64,000 bases of DNA from Hymenobacter sp. BRD128 (GTDB lineage: Bacteria > Bacteroidota > Bacteroidia > Cytophagales > Hymenobacteraceae): assembly GCF_013256625.1 (NCBI RefSeq), contig NZ_CP053908.1, positions 3,100,001 to 3,164,000 of the forward strand, written 5' to 3'. Below the pieces are notes generated by a model. That model was not told the DNA's origin. It did not search any database and worked only from the letters and a program-made list of their open reading frames with translations. This document shows, in pieces, positions 52,951-62,310 of this stretch. Made by a program: the position numbers and the translations under genes. Numbering within the stretch: position 1 is the first letter of the stretch; the number at the start of each line of letters is the position of its first letter.

Positions 52951-53931
52951 ATGCCGCTGCTTACTGCCGACGACTTTGTGGAAACCCTGGCCAAACTGCG
53001 GCAGCGCGGGGCGGGCTTTCTGCTTTCGAAGCTGAACCCTAGCGGCTTAGCGCGCACCCAGGGCACCTTCGACGACCCTAGCCTGCAAACCGCCAACTGG
53101 TGGATAGTGCCGGCCGTGCGCGCCCGCTGGAACGCTAAAGTCACCGGCGACCCGGCCCTGCCCTACGAGCCCTACGTGGTGGCCAAGTACCTGCGTGGCC
53201 GCACCGGCCTGCACTTGTGCTCGCTGGGCAGCGGCAGTTGCAGCCACGAGCTGGCCTTTGCGCGCCACCCCGAGTTTGGGCTGGTCGAGTGCGTCGATAT
53301 CACGCCCGCGCTGCTAGGGGCCGCCGCCGCGCGCGCCGCGGCCGAGGGGCTGCACAACCTACGCTTTGACGTGCGCGACGTGAACCGGCAGCAGTGGCCC
53401 ACGGAAGCTTATGATGCGGTGCTGTTTCATTCGGCGCTACATCATTTTCGGCGGGTGCCCGCGTTGGTGGCGCACGTGCGGCGGGCGCTGCGGCCGAGCG
53501 GCCTGCTCATCCTCAACGACTACGTGGGCCCCAACCGCCTGCAATGGACCGCCGCGCAGCTCGCCGCCGCCAACCAAGCGCTGGCCCAGTTGCCGGCTAG
53601 CCACCGCCGCCGCTACAAGTCGGGCCAGCTCAAAACGCGCATCACCGGGCCGGGCCGCCTGCGTATGCAGCTCGCCGACCCATCGGAGGCGGTGGAGAGC
53701 GAGCGCATTTTGCCGGCCGTGCGCGGGCAGTTTGCGGTACTGGAAGAAAAAGCGGTGGGCGGCAACCTACTCGCGCTGGTGCTCAAGGACATTGCCCACC
53801 ACTTCTTGGCCGACGACCCAACTACGCAGGAGCTATTACAGATGCTCTTCGCCGCCGAAGACGCTTTTCTGGCGCAGCACCCTAGCGACCTGTTATTTGG
53901 GGTGTATCAGAAGCCGTGCCAGCGCGGCTGA
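52951..53931 (+). CDS. class I SAM-dependent methyltransferase
   Basis: 326 residues. Rossmann-fold methyltransferase with motif I HLCSLGSGSCSHEL (GxGxG-like), acidic end of strand 2 VECVDITP, FDVRDVNRQQWPTEAYDAVLFHSALHHF (motif IV) and LVAHVRRALRPSGLLILNDYVGP. An N-terminal helical region of about 80 residues and a C-terminal region after about 215 (RLQWTAAQLAAANQ...) are extra to the core. Substrate unknown. Not part of an operon with recQ because of the terminator between. A GC hairpin without T run follows the stop. Confidence 0.85.
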   Translation: MPLLTADDFVETLAKLRQRGAGFLLSKLNPSGLARTQGTFDDPSLQTANWWIVPAVRARWNAKVTGDPALPYEPYVVAKYLRGRTGLHLCSLGSGSCSHELAFARHPEFGLVECVDITPALLGAAAARAAAEGLHNLRFDVRDVNRQQWPTEAYDAVLFHSALHHFRRVPALVAHVRRALRPSGLLILNDYVGPNRLQWTAAQLAAANQALAQLPASHRRRYKSGQLKTRITGPGRLRMQLADPSEAVESERILPAVRGQFAVLEEKAVGGNLLALVLKDIAHHFLADDPTTQELLQMLFAAEDAFLAQHPSDLLFGVYQKPCQRG

Positions 53932-53948
53932 TTTTGGGTGAAACCAAG

Positions 53949-53977
53949 CCGGCCCGGCTACCAGGTAGCCGGGCCGG
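53949..53977. terminator. GC hairpin between convergent genes (53931 and 54020)
   Basis: 14-base perfect stem CCGGCCCGGCTACC / GGTAGCCGGGCCGG with a one-base centre. No T tract, so it may be a weak or Rho-independent-like stop, or only a stabilising 3' hairpin. Confidence 0.5.
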
Positions 53978-54019
53978 TCGATACACCGCGTATTGCACTG
54001 GCTAGCCAGCACTCGGGCA

Positions 54020-54442
54020 TTAGCAGTACTCCTCGAAGGCGCCTTGCAAGTTATTCACAATGCGCATCAAATCAGAGCCTTCGATGTGGTAGCGCTCAAT
54101 CATGTGCACCAGCTCGCCATCTTTGAAGAGGCCGATGCAGGGCGACGAGGGCGGGTAGGGCAGCAGGTGCTCACGCATCTTGGCCACGGCGTCGGTTTCC
54201 ATGCCGGCAAACACGGTCACGAGCTTGGCGGGCTTCTTGTCGGCACTGGCCAGGGCCAGCTTGAGGGCCGGGCGGGCCTTAGCAGCGGCGCAGCCACATA
54301 CCGAGTTCACGGCTACCAGCACGGTGCCTTCGGTATCGGCCAGGGCCGCGTCTACTTCCTGCGGCGACATCAGTTGCTCGAAGCCAGCCTCCACCAGGTC
54401 CTGGCGGATGGGGGCTACCATATATTCGGGGTAAACAGCCAT
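54020..54442 (-). CDS. bacilliredoxin (BrxA/YphP family)
   Basis: 140 residues, thioredoxin-like fold of the DUF1094/YphP type. The Cys-Gly-Cys motif is in NSVCGCAAAKARP (C49, C51), as in BrxA/BrxB, where it removes bacillithiol from S-bacillithiolated proteins. Other matches: YMVAPIRQDLVEAGF, LVTVFAGMETDAVAKMREHL, PSSPCIGLFKDGELVHMIERY, LMRIVNNLQGAFEEYC. Whether the host makes bacillithiol is not shown here. Preceded by the -7 box TAATTTTG (minus, 54487-54494). Confidence 0.92.
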   Translation of the reverse strand: MAVYPEYMVAPIRQDLVEAGFEQLMSPQEVDAALADTEGTVLVAVNSVCGCAAAKARPALKLALASADKKPAKLVTVFAGMETDAVAKMREHLLPYPPSSPCIGLFKDGELVHMIERYHIEGSDLMRIVNNLQGAFEEYC

Positions 54443-54486
54443 GAGTAAAATAAATAAAAAGTGCGCGGCACCCGTGCCGGCCCGTA

Positions 54487-54494
54487 CAAAATTA
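54487..54494 (-). promoter_or_regulatory. -7 box (TAATTTTG) of the bacilliredoxin gene
   Basis: Exact match to TAnnTTTG, 44 bases upstream of the ATG at 54442. No -33 TTG seen. Confidence 0.45.
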
Positions 54495-54719
54495 CGGCCT
54501 GGCGGGCGCCGCCTGCTATAATCCGGCTGGCCGGCAAAAAGTTTAACGGCTGGCTAGCCCGGCAACGGTCGGCCGAAGCGGCTACTTGGCCGACTCAGCC
54601 CTTGCACTGAGCTATCGGAGGCCACGCCGGGCCAACTAGCCGGCCCCGGGGCGAATTAATTTCCATCCTTCGCTCGTTGGCGTTAGCACCTCTCCTACGG
54701 CTCCTTTTTACGGTTTTTC

Positions 54720-57700
54720 ATGAAATTACCCCTTCTTACTAGGTTGGGGCGGCTAGCAGCAGTGGGGCTGGTCGCCACCGGCCTGCACCCCGCCGCCTGG
54801 GCGCAGGCCGGTGGCCCCCCTCCACCTACGGCCCGCCAGCTTGCCGGCCGCCCCACCGCTGCTATGCCGCCGGCCGTGGCCGCCCAGCCCACCGACCGCC
54901 ACTCGCGCCTGGGCGGTGATTTGCAGCGCCTCTACCGCCAGCAGGCCGGCGCGGCCAGTCGTACCGCGGCCGACGCCCATTTGGCTTTGCGCGCCAGCTT
55001 TCCAAGGTTGAAATTCAACACCGAAACCTCCTCGGTACTGGTGCGCATCACGGCGCAGGATGTGAATGCGCTGCTGCCGGGCCTGGCTAGCCGGGGCTTT
55101 CAGGTAATGGCCGCTTATCCCGACCTGCACTTTGTGGAGGGCATGCTGCCGCTGAGCCAGCTGGCGCCGGGCAGCCCCGGCATTGAGGGCCTGGTGAGCC
55201 GGGGCCTGCTCGGGGTGCTGCCCATGCGCAAGCCCCAGGTGCGCGGCGGCCTCGTAACGAGCCAGGCCGACTACGCGCTGGAGGCGGCCCGCGCCCGCGC
55301 TACCCGCCCCGGCCTGCTCTCGGGCAAAGGCGTGCGCATTGGGGTAATGAGCGACTCGTTTAACTCGCTGGACGGGGCGGCGGCCGACGTAGCCTCGGGC
55401 GACCTGCCGGCCGGCGTGCAGGTGCTGCAAGACCTCAACGACGAGCAGGGCGGCACCGACGAGGGCCGCGCCATGAGCCAGCTCATCTACGACCTGGCGC
55501 CGGGGGCGGGGCTAGCCTTCAGCAGCGTGTATTTGGGCGAGGGTAACTTTGCCCAGCAGGTACTGGCCCTGGCCGACCCGGCCAAGGGCAACTGCCAGAT
55601 ACTGGTCGATGACATTGCGTATTTTGGCGAGCCGTTTTACCAGGATGGGGTTATCGCACAGGCTATCAACCAGGTAGTAGCGCAGCGGAACGTGACGTAC
55701 TTTTCGGCGGCGGGCAACGAGGCCGACCAGAGCTACGAGAACAACGCGCCGCAGTTTGTGCAGGCCACCATCGGCACCAGGGTCGCGGCGCGGCTCAACT
55801 TCGACGTATCGGGCGCTACTACTGACGTGACGCAGCGCATTGTACTGGCCAACGGCAAGGAGTTTTTTCCGACCCTCGAATGGTCGGACCCCTACTACAC
55901 GGCCAGCGGCGTAAAAACCGACCTCGACCTGTACCTGATTGCGGTGAAAAACGGCGTGGCGGCCGACACCGTGGCCCGCTCCGACGATAACAACCTGGCG
56001 AACCAGACGCCGCTCGAAATTCTGGACTACACCAACAACACGACCACCAGCGGTACTACGACTTTTGATTTCGTGGTTGTGCGCCGGGCCAATACGGCCA
56101 ATCCGGCCCGCGTGAAATACGTGGACAACGGCAGCTACGGCGCCACCGAGTGGAAAACCAGCAGCCCCACCATCGTGGGCCACGCGGCGGCGGCCAGCGC
56201 CCAGGCCGTGGCCGCCGTGCCCTACACCAACCAGCGCACGGCCGAGTATTTTACCTCCAAAGGGGGCGCGCTGCCCTTTCTTTTCAGTCCCACCGGCACG
56301 CCCCTGACGGCCGTGGAATACCGCCAAAAGCCCGACATCGCCTCGATTGACGGCGATGACACCACCTTTTTCGGGGCCGAAAACAGCGGCTCCGACACCG
56401 ACGGCAATGGCTACCCCAACTTCTACGGCACCTCGGCGGCGGCGCCGCAGGCGGCGGCCGTGGCCGCGCTGCTGCGCGAGTCGGCGCCTAGCCTCACGCC
56501 AGCTCAGGTGTATAGCCGGCTGGTAGGCTCGGCGCGGCTCATTGGCGCATCGGCCACCGACCCGTATACCGGGCCGGGGCTGCTCGATGCCTTCACGGCC
56601 ATTTATGGGCCGGTGGTGGCCCAGGCGCCGCCCGCCGTGCAGGACCTCGAAACAGGCGCTCTGCCCACCAGTTGGCTCGTAAATAGCAGCGGCGCGGGCC
56701 GCGTGCAGGTGACTACGGCGCTCGGGCCGGCGTCGGGCCGCTACCACCTGGAACTCGATGCGCCCTACACCGGCTCGGCGGCCAGCGTCAGTTTGAATGA
56801 GGTGACGTGGAACCTCACGGGTACGGTCGGGGCTAGCCTTCAGCTCACCTTCCGCGAGCGCAAGCTGAGCGGCGAAACCGACGAGGCCATGCCCGCGCAA
56901 TTTACCACCCGCAGCAACACCGACGGCGTGGCCCTGAGCATAGATGGCGGCACCACCTGGTACCGCCTCGTGGACCTGACGGGCACCCACGCCACCATTA
57001 CCTACCAAACCAAATCGGTAAACCTGAGCCAGTTTGCCGCCACTAATGGCCTCGCGCTGGGCAACGACGTGCGGCTGCGCTTTCAGCAGTACAGCGGCAG
57101 CCAGCTAACCTCGGCTGCGGTGGCTAGCCAGCGCGGCCGCCTCTTCGACGACATTGCCGTGACGAGTACCGTGGCGGTGCCCATCCCGCTATACACGGCC
57201 GTGCCCCCGGTGGGCTGCCCCGGCCTCACGGTAGCCTTCAGCGACACCTCGGCCTTGCGGCCCACGGCCTGGAGCTGGACCTTTCCGGGGGGTACGCCGG
57301 CCACCTCGACCCTGCGTAACCCCACGGTGGTGTACAACGCCCCCGGCCACTACGGCGTGACACTGAGCGTGCGCAATGCCAACGGCACCGCCGCCCGCAC
57401 CGATACGGGGGTAGTATTTATCTACGGCCGCGCGCCCGTTGCCACGCCCACGGCCAGCCGCGCCAGCGTGTGCCCCGGCGGGGTGGTGGCTTTTAGCAGC
57501 ACGGCCAGCTATTGCCCGACCAGCTACGCCTGGAGCTTTCCGGGTGGCGCGCCGGCCAGCGCCACGGCGGCTAGCCCCGGCAACGTGACGTATGCCACGG
57601 CCGGCACCTACTCGGCCACGCTGGTGGTCAGCAACGCCTACGGCAGCACTACTTACTCGCTGCCCGTGGAAGTAACGACGGGCCGTACCATCCCCTTTGC

Positions 57701-58508
57701 CGAGAATTTTGACGCCTCGCTAGCCCTCCCGGCCGGCTGGACACTAGTTAACCCCGACGGCAAATACGCCTGGGCCGTGCGCGACACCACCATCAACCGC
57801 CAGGGCGTGCGCAGCCACGTATTGCGGGCGCCGTTTGCCTTCGACGCTCACATCGGCGAGCGCGATGCCGTGTACACCCCGGCCCTCAACCTGGCGAGTA
57901 CTGCGCTGCCCACGCTGCTTTTCGACGTGGCCTACGCCACTTTCACCGATAGCAGCACCGGCACCATGTCTGCCGACTCGCTCATCGTGCAGGTGGCCGA
58001 TGCCTGCACCGGCACCGTGCTGGGCCGCCCCTATGCCAAGGGCAAAGCCACGCTGCCCACTGCGGCCACCCGCGGCTACCTGTTCATCCCCAAGTCGGCG
58101 GCCGACTGGCGGCAGGAGCGCCTCGACCTTTCGCCCTACGCCGGCCGTAGCGTGGTCGTGCGCTTTGTGGGGTATAATAATTTTGGCAATGCGCTCTATA
58201 TCGACAACGTGCAGGTGGGCGCTAACCTATTGGCCCTCAGGGCTGCCACTACCACCGTGGGCCTCGACGCCTGGCCCAATCCTACCCCGGCCGGCGCCGG
58301 CCTGCACGTGCAGCTACCGGCCTTCACCGGTGCAGTGAGCTTGCGGCTGGTCGACAACCTGGGCCGCGTGGTATGGCAGGAGCAGGTGCAGCAGGCCGGC
58401 ATTTCGGTAGGGCGCACCTTGCAGCTGGGCCTGGCTCCGGGCCTCTACAACCTGCTCTACGCGCCGGCCGGCGGCACCCCGGCGGCCCGCCGCATCGTGT
58501 TTGAATAG
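54720..58508 (+). CDS. T9SS-sorted S8-like serine peptidase with PKD domains
   Basis: 1262 residues. Signal peptide ending AAWAQ (about residue 30). Subtilisin-like domain at about 190-640: Asp212 in IGVMSDSFN, Glu248 in TDEGRAMSQLIYDLAPGA where canonical S8 enzymes have the catalytic His, oxyanion Asn in YFSAAGNEAD, and Ser572 in GTSAAAPQAAAVAAL. A beta-sandwich follows (about 645-820), two PKD domains (about 825-985, each with WSWTFPGG/YAWSFPGG), a jelly-roll-like ENFDAS...YIDNVQVG module (about 990-1170) and a C-terminal type A sorting domain (LDAWPNPTPAGAGLHVQL...GLYNLLYA). So it is exported by Sec, then by T9SS, and attached to the surface. A very strong terminator follows. Confidence 0.88.
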   Translation: MKLPLLTRLGRLAAVGLVATGLHPAAWAQAGGPPPPTARQLAGRPTAAMPPAVAAQPTDRHSRLGGDLQRLYRQQAGAASRTAADAHLALRASFPRLKFNTETSSVLVRITAQDVNALLPGLASRGFQVMAAYPDLHFVEGMLPLSQLAPGSPGIEGLVSRGLLGVLPMRKPQVRGGLVTSQADYALEAARARATRPGLLSGKGVRIGVMSDSFNSLDGAAADVASGDLPAGVQVLQDLNDEQGGTDEGRAMSQLIYDLAPGAGLAFSSVYLGEGNFAQQVLALADPAKGNCQILVDDIAYFGEPFYQDGVIAQAINQVVAQRNVTYFSAAGNEADQSYENNAPQFVQATIGTRVAARLNFDVSGATTDVTQRIVLANGKEFFPTLEWSDPYYTASGVKTDLDLYLIAVKNGVAADTVARSDDNNLANQTPLEILDYTNNTTTSGTTTFDFVVVRRANTANPARVKYVDNGSYGATEWKTSSPTIVGHAAAASAQAVAAVPYTNQRTAEYFTSKGGALPFLFSPTGTPLTAVEYRQKPDIASIDGDDTTFFGAENSGSDTDGNGYPNFYGTSAAAPQAAAVAALLRESAPSLTPAQVYSRLVGSARLIGASATDPYTGPGLLDAFTAIYGPVVAQAPPAVQDLETGALPTSWLVNSSGAGRVQVTTALGPASGRYHLELDAPYTGSAASVSLNEVTWNLTGTVGASLQLTFRERKLSGETDEAMPAQFTTRSNTDGVALSIDGGTTWYRLVDLTGTHATITYQTKSVNLSQFAATNGLALGNDVRLRFQQYSGSQLTSAAVASQRGRLFDDIAVTSTVAVPIPLYTAVPPVGCPGLTVAFSDTSALRPTAWSWTFPGGTPATSTLRNPTVVYNAPGHYGVTLSVRNANGTAARTDTGVVFIYGRAPVATPTASRASVCPGGVVAFSSTASYCPTSYAWSFPGGAPASATAASPGNVTYATAGTYSATLVVSNAYGSTTYSLPVEVTTGRTIPFAENFDASLALPAGWTLVNPDGKYAWAVRDTTINRQGVRSHVLRAPFAFDAHIGERDAVYTPALNLASTALPTLLFDVAYATFTDSSTGTMSADSLIVQVADACTGTVLGRPYAKGKATLPTAATRGYLFIPKSAADWRQERLDLSPYAGRSVVVRFVGYNNFGNALYIDNVQVGANLLALRAATTTVGLDAWPNPTPAGAGLHVQLPAFTGAVSLRLVDNLGRVVWQEQVQQAGISVGRTLQLGLAPGLYNLLYAPAGGTPAARRIVFE

Positions 58509-58562
58509 GGTACCTTGGCAAAGGGCCGGGCGACGTGCGCCCGGCCCTTTGCCAAGGTACCC
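58508..58562. terminator. 25-bp perfect hairpin after the S8-like gene
   Basis: Left arm 58508-58532 begins at the last base of the stop codon; right arm 58538-58562 is its exact complement; loop ACGTG. No long T tract, but the stem (GGGTACCTTGGCAAAGGGCC...) is the most stable in the window, and it separates the S8-like gene from the sensor kinase. Confidence 0.75.
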
Positions 58563-58661
58563 AAGTGGCGCGCTACTTATTCACAGGCAATAAAATCTGC
58601 TTTAGCGAGGAGTTGGCCACAGTCGTCCGGATTAGCGCCGAGTTAGCTGCGGCCCACCGCT

Positions 58662-58669
58662 AACTTGCA
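58662..58669 (+). promoter_or_regulatory. candidate -7 box (TAACTTGC) for the sensor kinase gene
   Basis: TAnCTTGC variant, 42 bases before the GTG at 58712. Confidence 0.3.
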
Positions 58670-58711
58670 GGCAAGGTCAGTATTGGCCCACGTGCCACTT
58701 CTTTTTTCTGC

Positions 58712-61700
58712 GTGTTTTCTTATCTATTTTCCGGGCCGCGCCGCTGGGGCTGGCTGCTACTGCTTGGGTTGCTTTTGCTCACCAGGCTGAGCCACGCCGC
58801 GCCACGACCGCAGGCGTACGTGCGGCAGTTTGGGCCGGCCGAGGGGCTAGCCCAGCCATTTATCTACTGCTTGCTGCAAGACCGCCAGGGCTACCTCTGG
58901 CTCGGCACCGCCGAGGGCCTGGTGCGCTACGACGGCACCCGCTTCGTGACCCTCACCACCCACGACGGGCTAGCCGATAACTTCGTTACCGGCCTCTGGC
59001 AAGACCCCGCCAGCGGGGCCCTCTGGGCTAGCCACGCGCAGGGTGGCCGCTCGGTGCGGCTAACACCTAATCAGCCTTTTCGGCCCGCGCCGGCTAGCCA
59101 GCAAAACGGCCCGCCGCCCGGGGGCCGGGGCGCCCCGGCCCCCGATACTGCCCGGCTCGGCGCCTACCTGCGCCGCTACCACCTGGCGCTGCCCGCCGAT
59201 GTGGTGCCCACCTGCCTGCTCGAAGACCGCGAAGGCCACGCCTGGCTCGGCACCGCCGGCCAGGGCCTGTGGCTGCACGCCGACCGCTACCTGAGCTTAT
59301 GGCCCAAGCCCGGCGGCCCGCTGGGCAATGAGCTGGCTAGGATAGTACGCCCCGCCAGCCAGGGCGGCGGCTGTTGGATGGCCACTGCCGCCGGAGTCTA
59401 CGAAGTGCCTGGGCCAAGCCAGCCCGCCCAGCTGGTACCTGGCCTGCCCCGCAGCCTGGGCTCGGCCGTGACGGCGCTGGCCTACGCGCCCGGCTCGGGC
59501 CTGTGGGTGGGCACGGCCGCCGATGGCGTGTACCTACTGCCCGATAAGACTGCCGCTAGCCCGGCACCGGCCACGCAGCATTTTACTACTGCTACTGGTT
59601 TGCTGCACAATAGTATCGCGGCCCTGCTGGCCGACCACACCGGCCGCGTGTGGGTCGGCGCTCACAATACCGGGCTAGCCACCTGGGAGCCCACGCAGCA
59701 CCGATTCAGCTACCTCAAGCTCAATACCGTGGGCCTTGACGCCACCACCCTGGCCGAAGATGCCGCCGGCACCATCTGGGTTGGTACCGAAGGCCAGGGG
59801 CTGTATTTCCGGCCGGCCAGTGGCCGCTGGCAGCACTTGGGCAAAGCCACCGGCACCCTGCCCGACGACTTTCTCACGGCCGTGCTGCCCCTGCCGGCCC
59901 CGCTGGCCGGCGCGCTGCTGCTGGTGCACCCCCAGGGCCTGAGCCTGCTCGACGCGCACCGCGTAGCCACGCCCCTCACCTCACCCGATGACCAACTGGC
60001 GCGCGGCACCCTGCCCGTAGTGGCCCTGGCGCCGGGCGTGGCCTGGGTGGCAACCCGTAGCGGCCAGCTGCGCCTCGACCTAGCGGCGCTAGCCCGGCTG
60101 CGGCCCGGCCAGCTGCCCGCACCCAGCCTCGTTAGCACGGGCGCTGAAGTAGATGGCGAAAGCCGGCCCGGCGCGCTGGGCACGCTGCCGGCCGGCCGGC
60201 ACCGGGTCAGCTTCGCGTTCCAAGGCGTGAGCCTGGGGCCGGGCGGCGCGGCGGGCTTGCAGTACCGCTACCGCCTGCGCGGGCTGGCCGACGACTGGAG
60301 CCATCCCAGCCCGGTGGGCGAGGCCCAGTTCGCCGGCCTCGGCGCGGGCCGCTACCTGCTCGAAGCCCAGGTGCGCCGCGCCGCGCCGGGTGCCCCGTGG
60401 AGCGCGGTAGCCACGCGCGCCTTTGCCATTGCCACGCCGTGGTGGCGCACGCCCCTAGCCTTGGTGCTCGAACTACTAGCCCTGGCGGCGGCGCTGGTGG
60501 CCGTGGTGCGCACCCGCGAGGGCGTGCTGCGCCGCCAGAAGCTACAGCTGGAAAACACCGTGCGCGAGCGCACCAGCGAATTGCGCCAAAAAAACCACGA
60601 CATCGAGCACATCAACGCCGAGCTGCTCGTGGCCCGCGACGCGGCCGAAGCCTCGCGCCGCGCCAAGGCGCAGTTTCTGGCCAATATGAGCCATGAAATC
60701 CGCACCCCGATGAATGCGGTTATCGGCCTCACGAATCTGCTTCAGCAAACGCCCACTACCACCGAGCAGAGCGAGTACCTGACGGCCATTGGCTCGTCGT
60801 CGCAAAACCTGCTGGTGATTCTCAACGACATCCTCGACTCGTCGAAGATGGAGGCTGGCAAGCTGACCCTGGAGCAAGTAGCCTTTCGCCTGCCCGAGGC
60901 CGTGCGTGGCCTGAGTACGCTGTTCCGCTACGCCGCCGACAGCAAGGGCCTGAGCCTGCGCGTGACCGTGGCCGACGCCGTGCCCGAGGCCGTGGTGGGC
61001 GACCCCGTGCGCTTGCAGCAAGTGCTGGTCAACCTGGTCAGCAACGCGCTCAAATTTACCCGCCAGGGCGGCGTGGCGGTGCGCGTGGGGCTAGCCCCCG
61101 GCCCGGCCGCCGAGCCCGGCCACGTAGCCCTGCGCTTTGAGGTGCAGGATACCGGCATCGGCATTCCGAGCGATAAGCTGGCCGCCATTTTTGAGGATTT
61201 TTCACAGGCCAATACCAGCACCACCCGCGAGTTTGGCGGCACCGGCCTGGGCCTGAGCATTGCCCGCAACCTCGTGCAGCTACACGGCGGCCAGCTCGGG
61301 GTCAGCAGCGAAGAAGGCGCAGGCTCGCAGTTTTATTTCGAGCTGACTTACCCCGTAGCCGAGGCTAGCCAGGCGCGCCTCACGGCCGTGGCCGGCCCGC
61401 TGCCCCCTTTCGAGCCGGCCCTGCGCGTGCTCGTGGCCGAAGACAATCAGCTCAACCAGCTAGTGGCACGCAAAACATTGGAAAACTGGAATGTGCACGT
61501 CGTTATTGCCGAGAATGGCCGCCTGGCTGTGGAGCGCGTGCTCACGGCCGCCGAGCCCTTCGACGCCGTGTTCATGGATATTCAGATGCCCGAGCTTGAT
61601 GGCTACGCCGCCGCCCGCACCCTGCGCCAGCACTGCCCCGACGCGGCCCGGCTGCCCATTATTGGCCTCACGGCCTCGGTGCTGCCCGAAGACCGCAGCC

Positions 61701-62185
61701 TGGCCCTGGCCGCCGGCATGAACGATATCCTGGCCAAGCCCTTCGAGCCTGCCGCACTCTACGCCCGGCTAGCCCACTTCACTGGCCGGCTGGCGGCCGC
61801 GGCGAGTTCGGGTGAGGCCAACCTACCTTCGGCGCCCCCGCCCAGCGCGCCGCCCGCGCTGCATCCCAGCTGGCAGCAGCTAGAAGAGCTTTCGGGCGGC
61901 AACGCGAGCTTTATTAGCCAGATTGTCAATACCTTTCTTACCGAAGCCCCGGCACTGGAGCAGGTGCTGGCCGCCGCCTACCCGCACGACCTGCCGGCCG
62001 TGGCAGCCACCGCGCACAAGCTTAAGGGACAAGTAGCTTACTTTGGCGTGCCGGGCCTGCACGCCCAGCTCGACGAGCTGGAGCGCAGTGCCCGCCTGCC
62101 TGGCTGCCCCTACTGCGAGCCCCTGCTCCAGACGGTGCAGCAGCAGCTTGGGCAGCTTTACCCTCACCTAGAGGCCCGGGCGTAA
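58712..62185 (+). CDS. hybrid sensor histidine kinase (propeller-TM-HisKA-HATPase-REC-Hpt)
   Basis: 1157 residues from a GTG start. Signal/anchor region LLLLGLLLLTRLSHA; two-component-regulator propeller repeats (about 40-480; WLGTAEGLVRYDGTRF, WLGTAGQGLWLHAD, WVGAHNTGLATWEPTQ, WVGTEGQGLYFRPA); Y_Y_Y-like domain (about 505-590); membrane helix (about 592-612); coiled coil; HisKA with phospho-His661 in MSHEIRTPMNAVIG; HATPase with N box LVNLVSNALKFT and G boxes DTGIGIP, GGTGLGLSIA; REC with Asp956 in VFMDIQMPELDG; Hpt with His1102 in AHKLKGQVAYFG. Like HTCS sensors but with Hpt in place of AraC. The phosphate probably passes to the LytTR regulator next door. Confidence 0.92.
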   Translation: MFSYLFSGPRRWGWLLLLGLLLLTRLSHAAPRPQAYVRQFGPAEGLAQPFIYCLLQDRQGYLWLGTAEGLVRYDGTRFVTLTTHDGLADNFVTGLWQDPASGALWASHAQGGRSVRLTPNQPFRPAPASQQNGPPPGGRGAPAPDTARLGAYLRRYHLALPADVVPTCLLEDREGHAWLGTAGQGLWLHADRYLSLWPKPGGPLGNELARIVRPASQGGGCWMATAAGVYEVPGPSQPAQLVPGLPRSLGSAVTALAYAPGSGLWVGTAADGVYLLPDKTAASPAPATQHFTTATGLLHNSIAALLADHTGRVWVGAHNTGLATWEPTQHRFSYLKLNTVGLDATTLAEDAAGTIWVGTEGQGLYFRPASGRWQHLGKATGTLPDDFLTAVLPLPAPLAGALLLVHPQGLSLLDAHRVATPLTSPDDQLARGTLPVVALAPGVAWVATRSGQLRLDLAALARLRPGQLPAPSLVSTGAEVDGESRPGALGTLPAGRHRVSFAFQGVSLGPGGAAGLQYRYRLRGLADDWSHPSPVGEAQFAGLGAGRYLLEAQVRRAAPGAPWSAVATRAFAIATPWWRTPLALVLELLALAAALVAVVRTREGVLRRQKLQLENTVRERTSELRQKNHDIEHINAELLVARDAAEASRRAKAQFLANMSHEIRTPMNAVIGLTNLLQQTPTTTEQSEYLTAIGSSSQNLLVILNDILDSSKMEAGKLTLEQVAFRLPEAVRGLSTLFRYAADSKGLSLRVTVADAVPEAVVGDPVRLQQVLVNLVSNALKFTRQGGVAVRVGLAPGPAAEPGHVALRFEVQDTGIGIPSDKLAAIFEDFSQANTSTTREFGGTGLGLSIARNLVQLHGGQLGVSSEEGAGSQFYFELTYPVAEASQARLTAVAGPLPPFEPALRVLVAEDNQLNQLVARKTLENWNVHVVIAENGRLAVERVLTAAEPFDAVFMDIQMPELDGYAAARTLRQHCPDAARLPIIGLTASVLPEDRSLALAAGMNDILAKPFEPAALYARLAHFTGRLAAAASSGEANLPSAPPPSAPPALHPSWQQLEELSGGNASFISQIVNTFLTEAPALEQVLAAAYPHDLPAVAATAHKLKGQVAYFGVPGLHAQLDELERSARLPGCPYCEPLLQTVQQQLGQLYPHLEARA

Positions 62186-62268
62186 GCATACATGTTAAAC
62201 GCCCAATCCGAGCCGCTATTGGCTAGCGTAATTTTCAGCAAACGCCGATTTTTTTGGTCCGCAATCGT

Positions 62269-62276
62269 TACATTTG
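62269..62276 (+). promoter_or_regulatory. -7 box (TACATTTG) of the LytTR regulator gene
   Basis: Exact TAnnTTTG match, 34 bases before the ATG, in an AT-rich 125-base gap. No -33 TTG at a good distance. The regulator therefore has its own promoter. Confidence 0.55.
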
Positions 62277-62310
62277 TTTAGTCTAACAAGTTGAATTTTA
62301 ACGTTACGTT

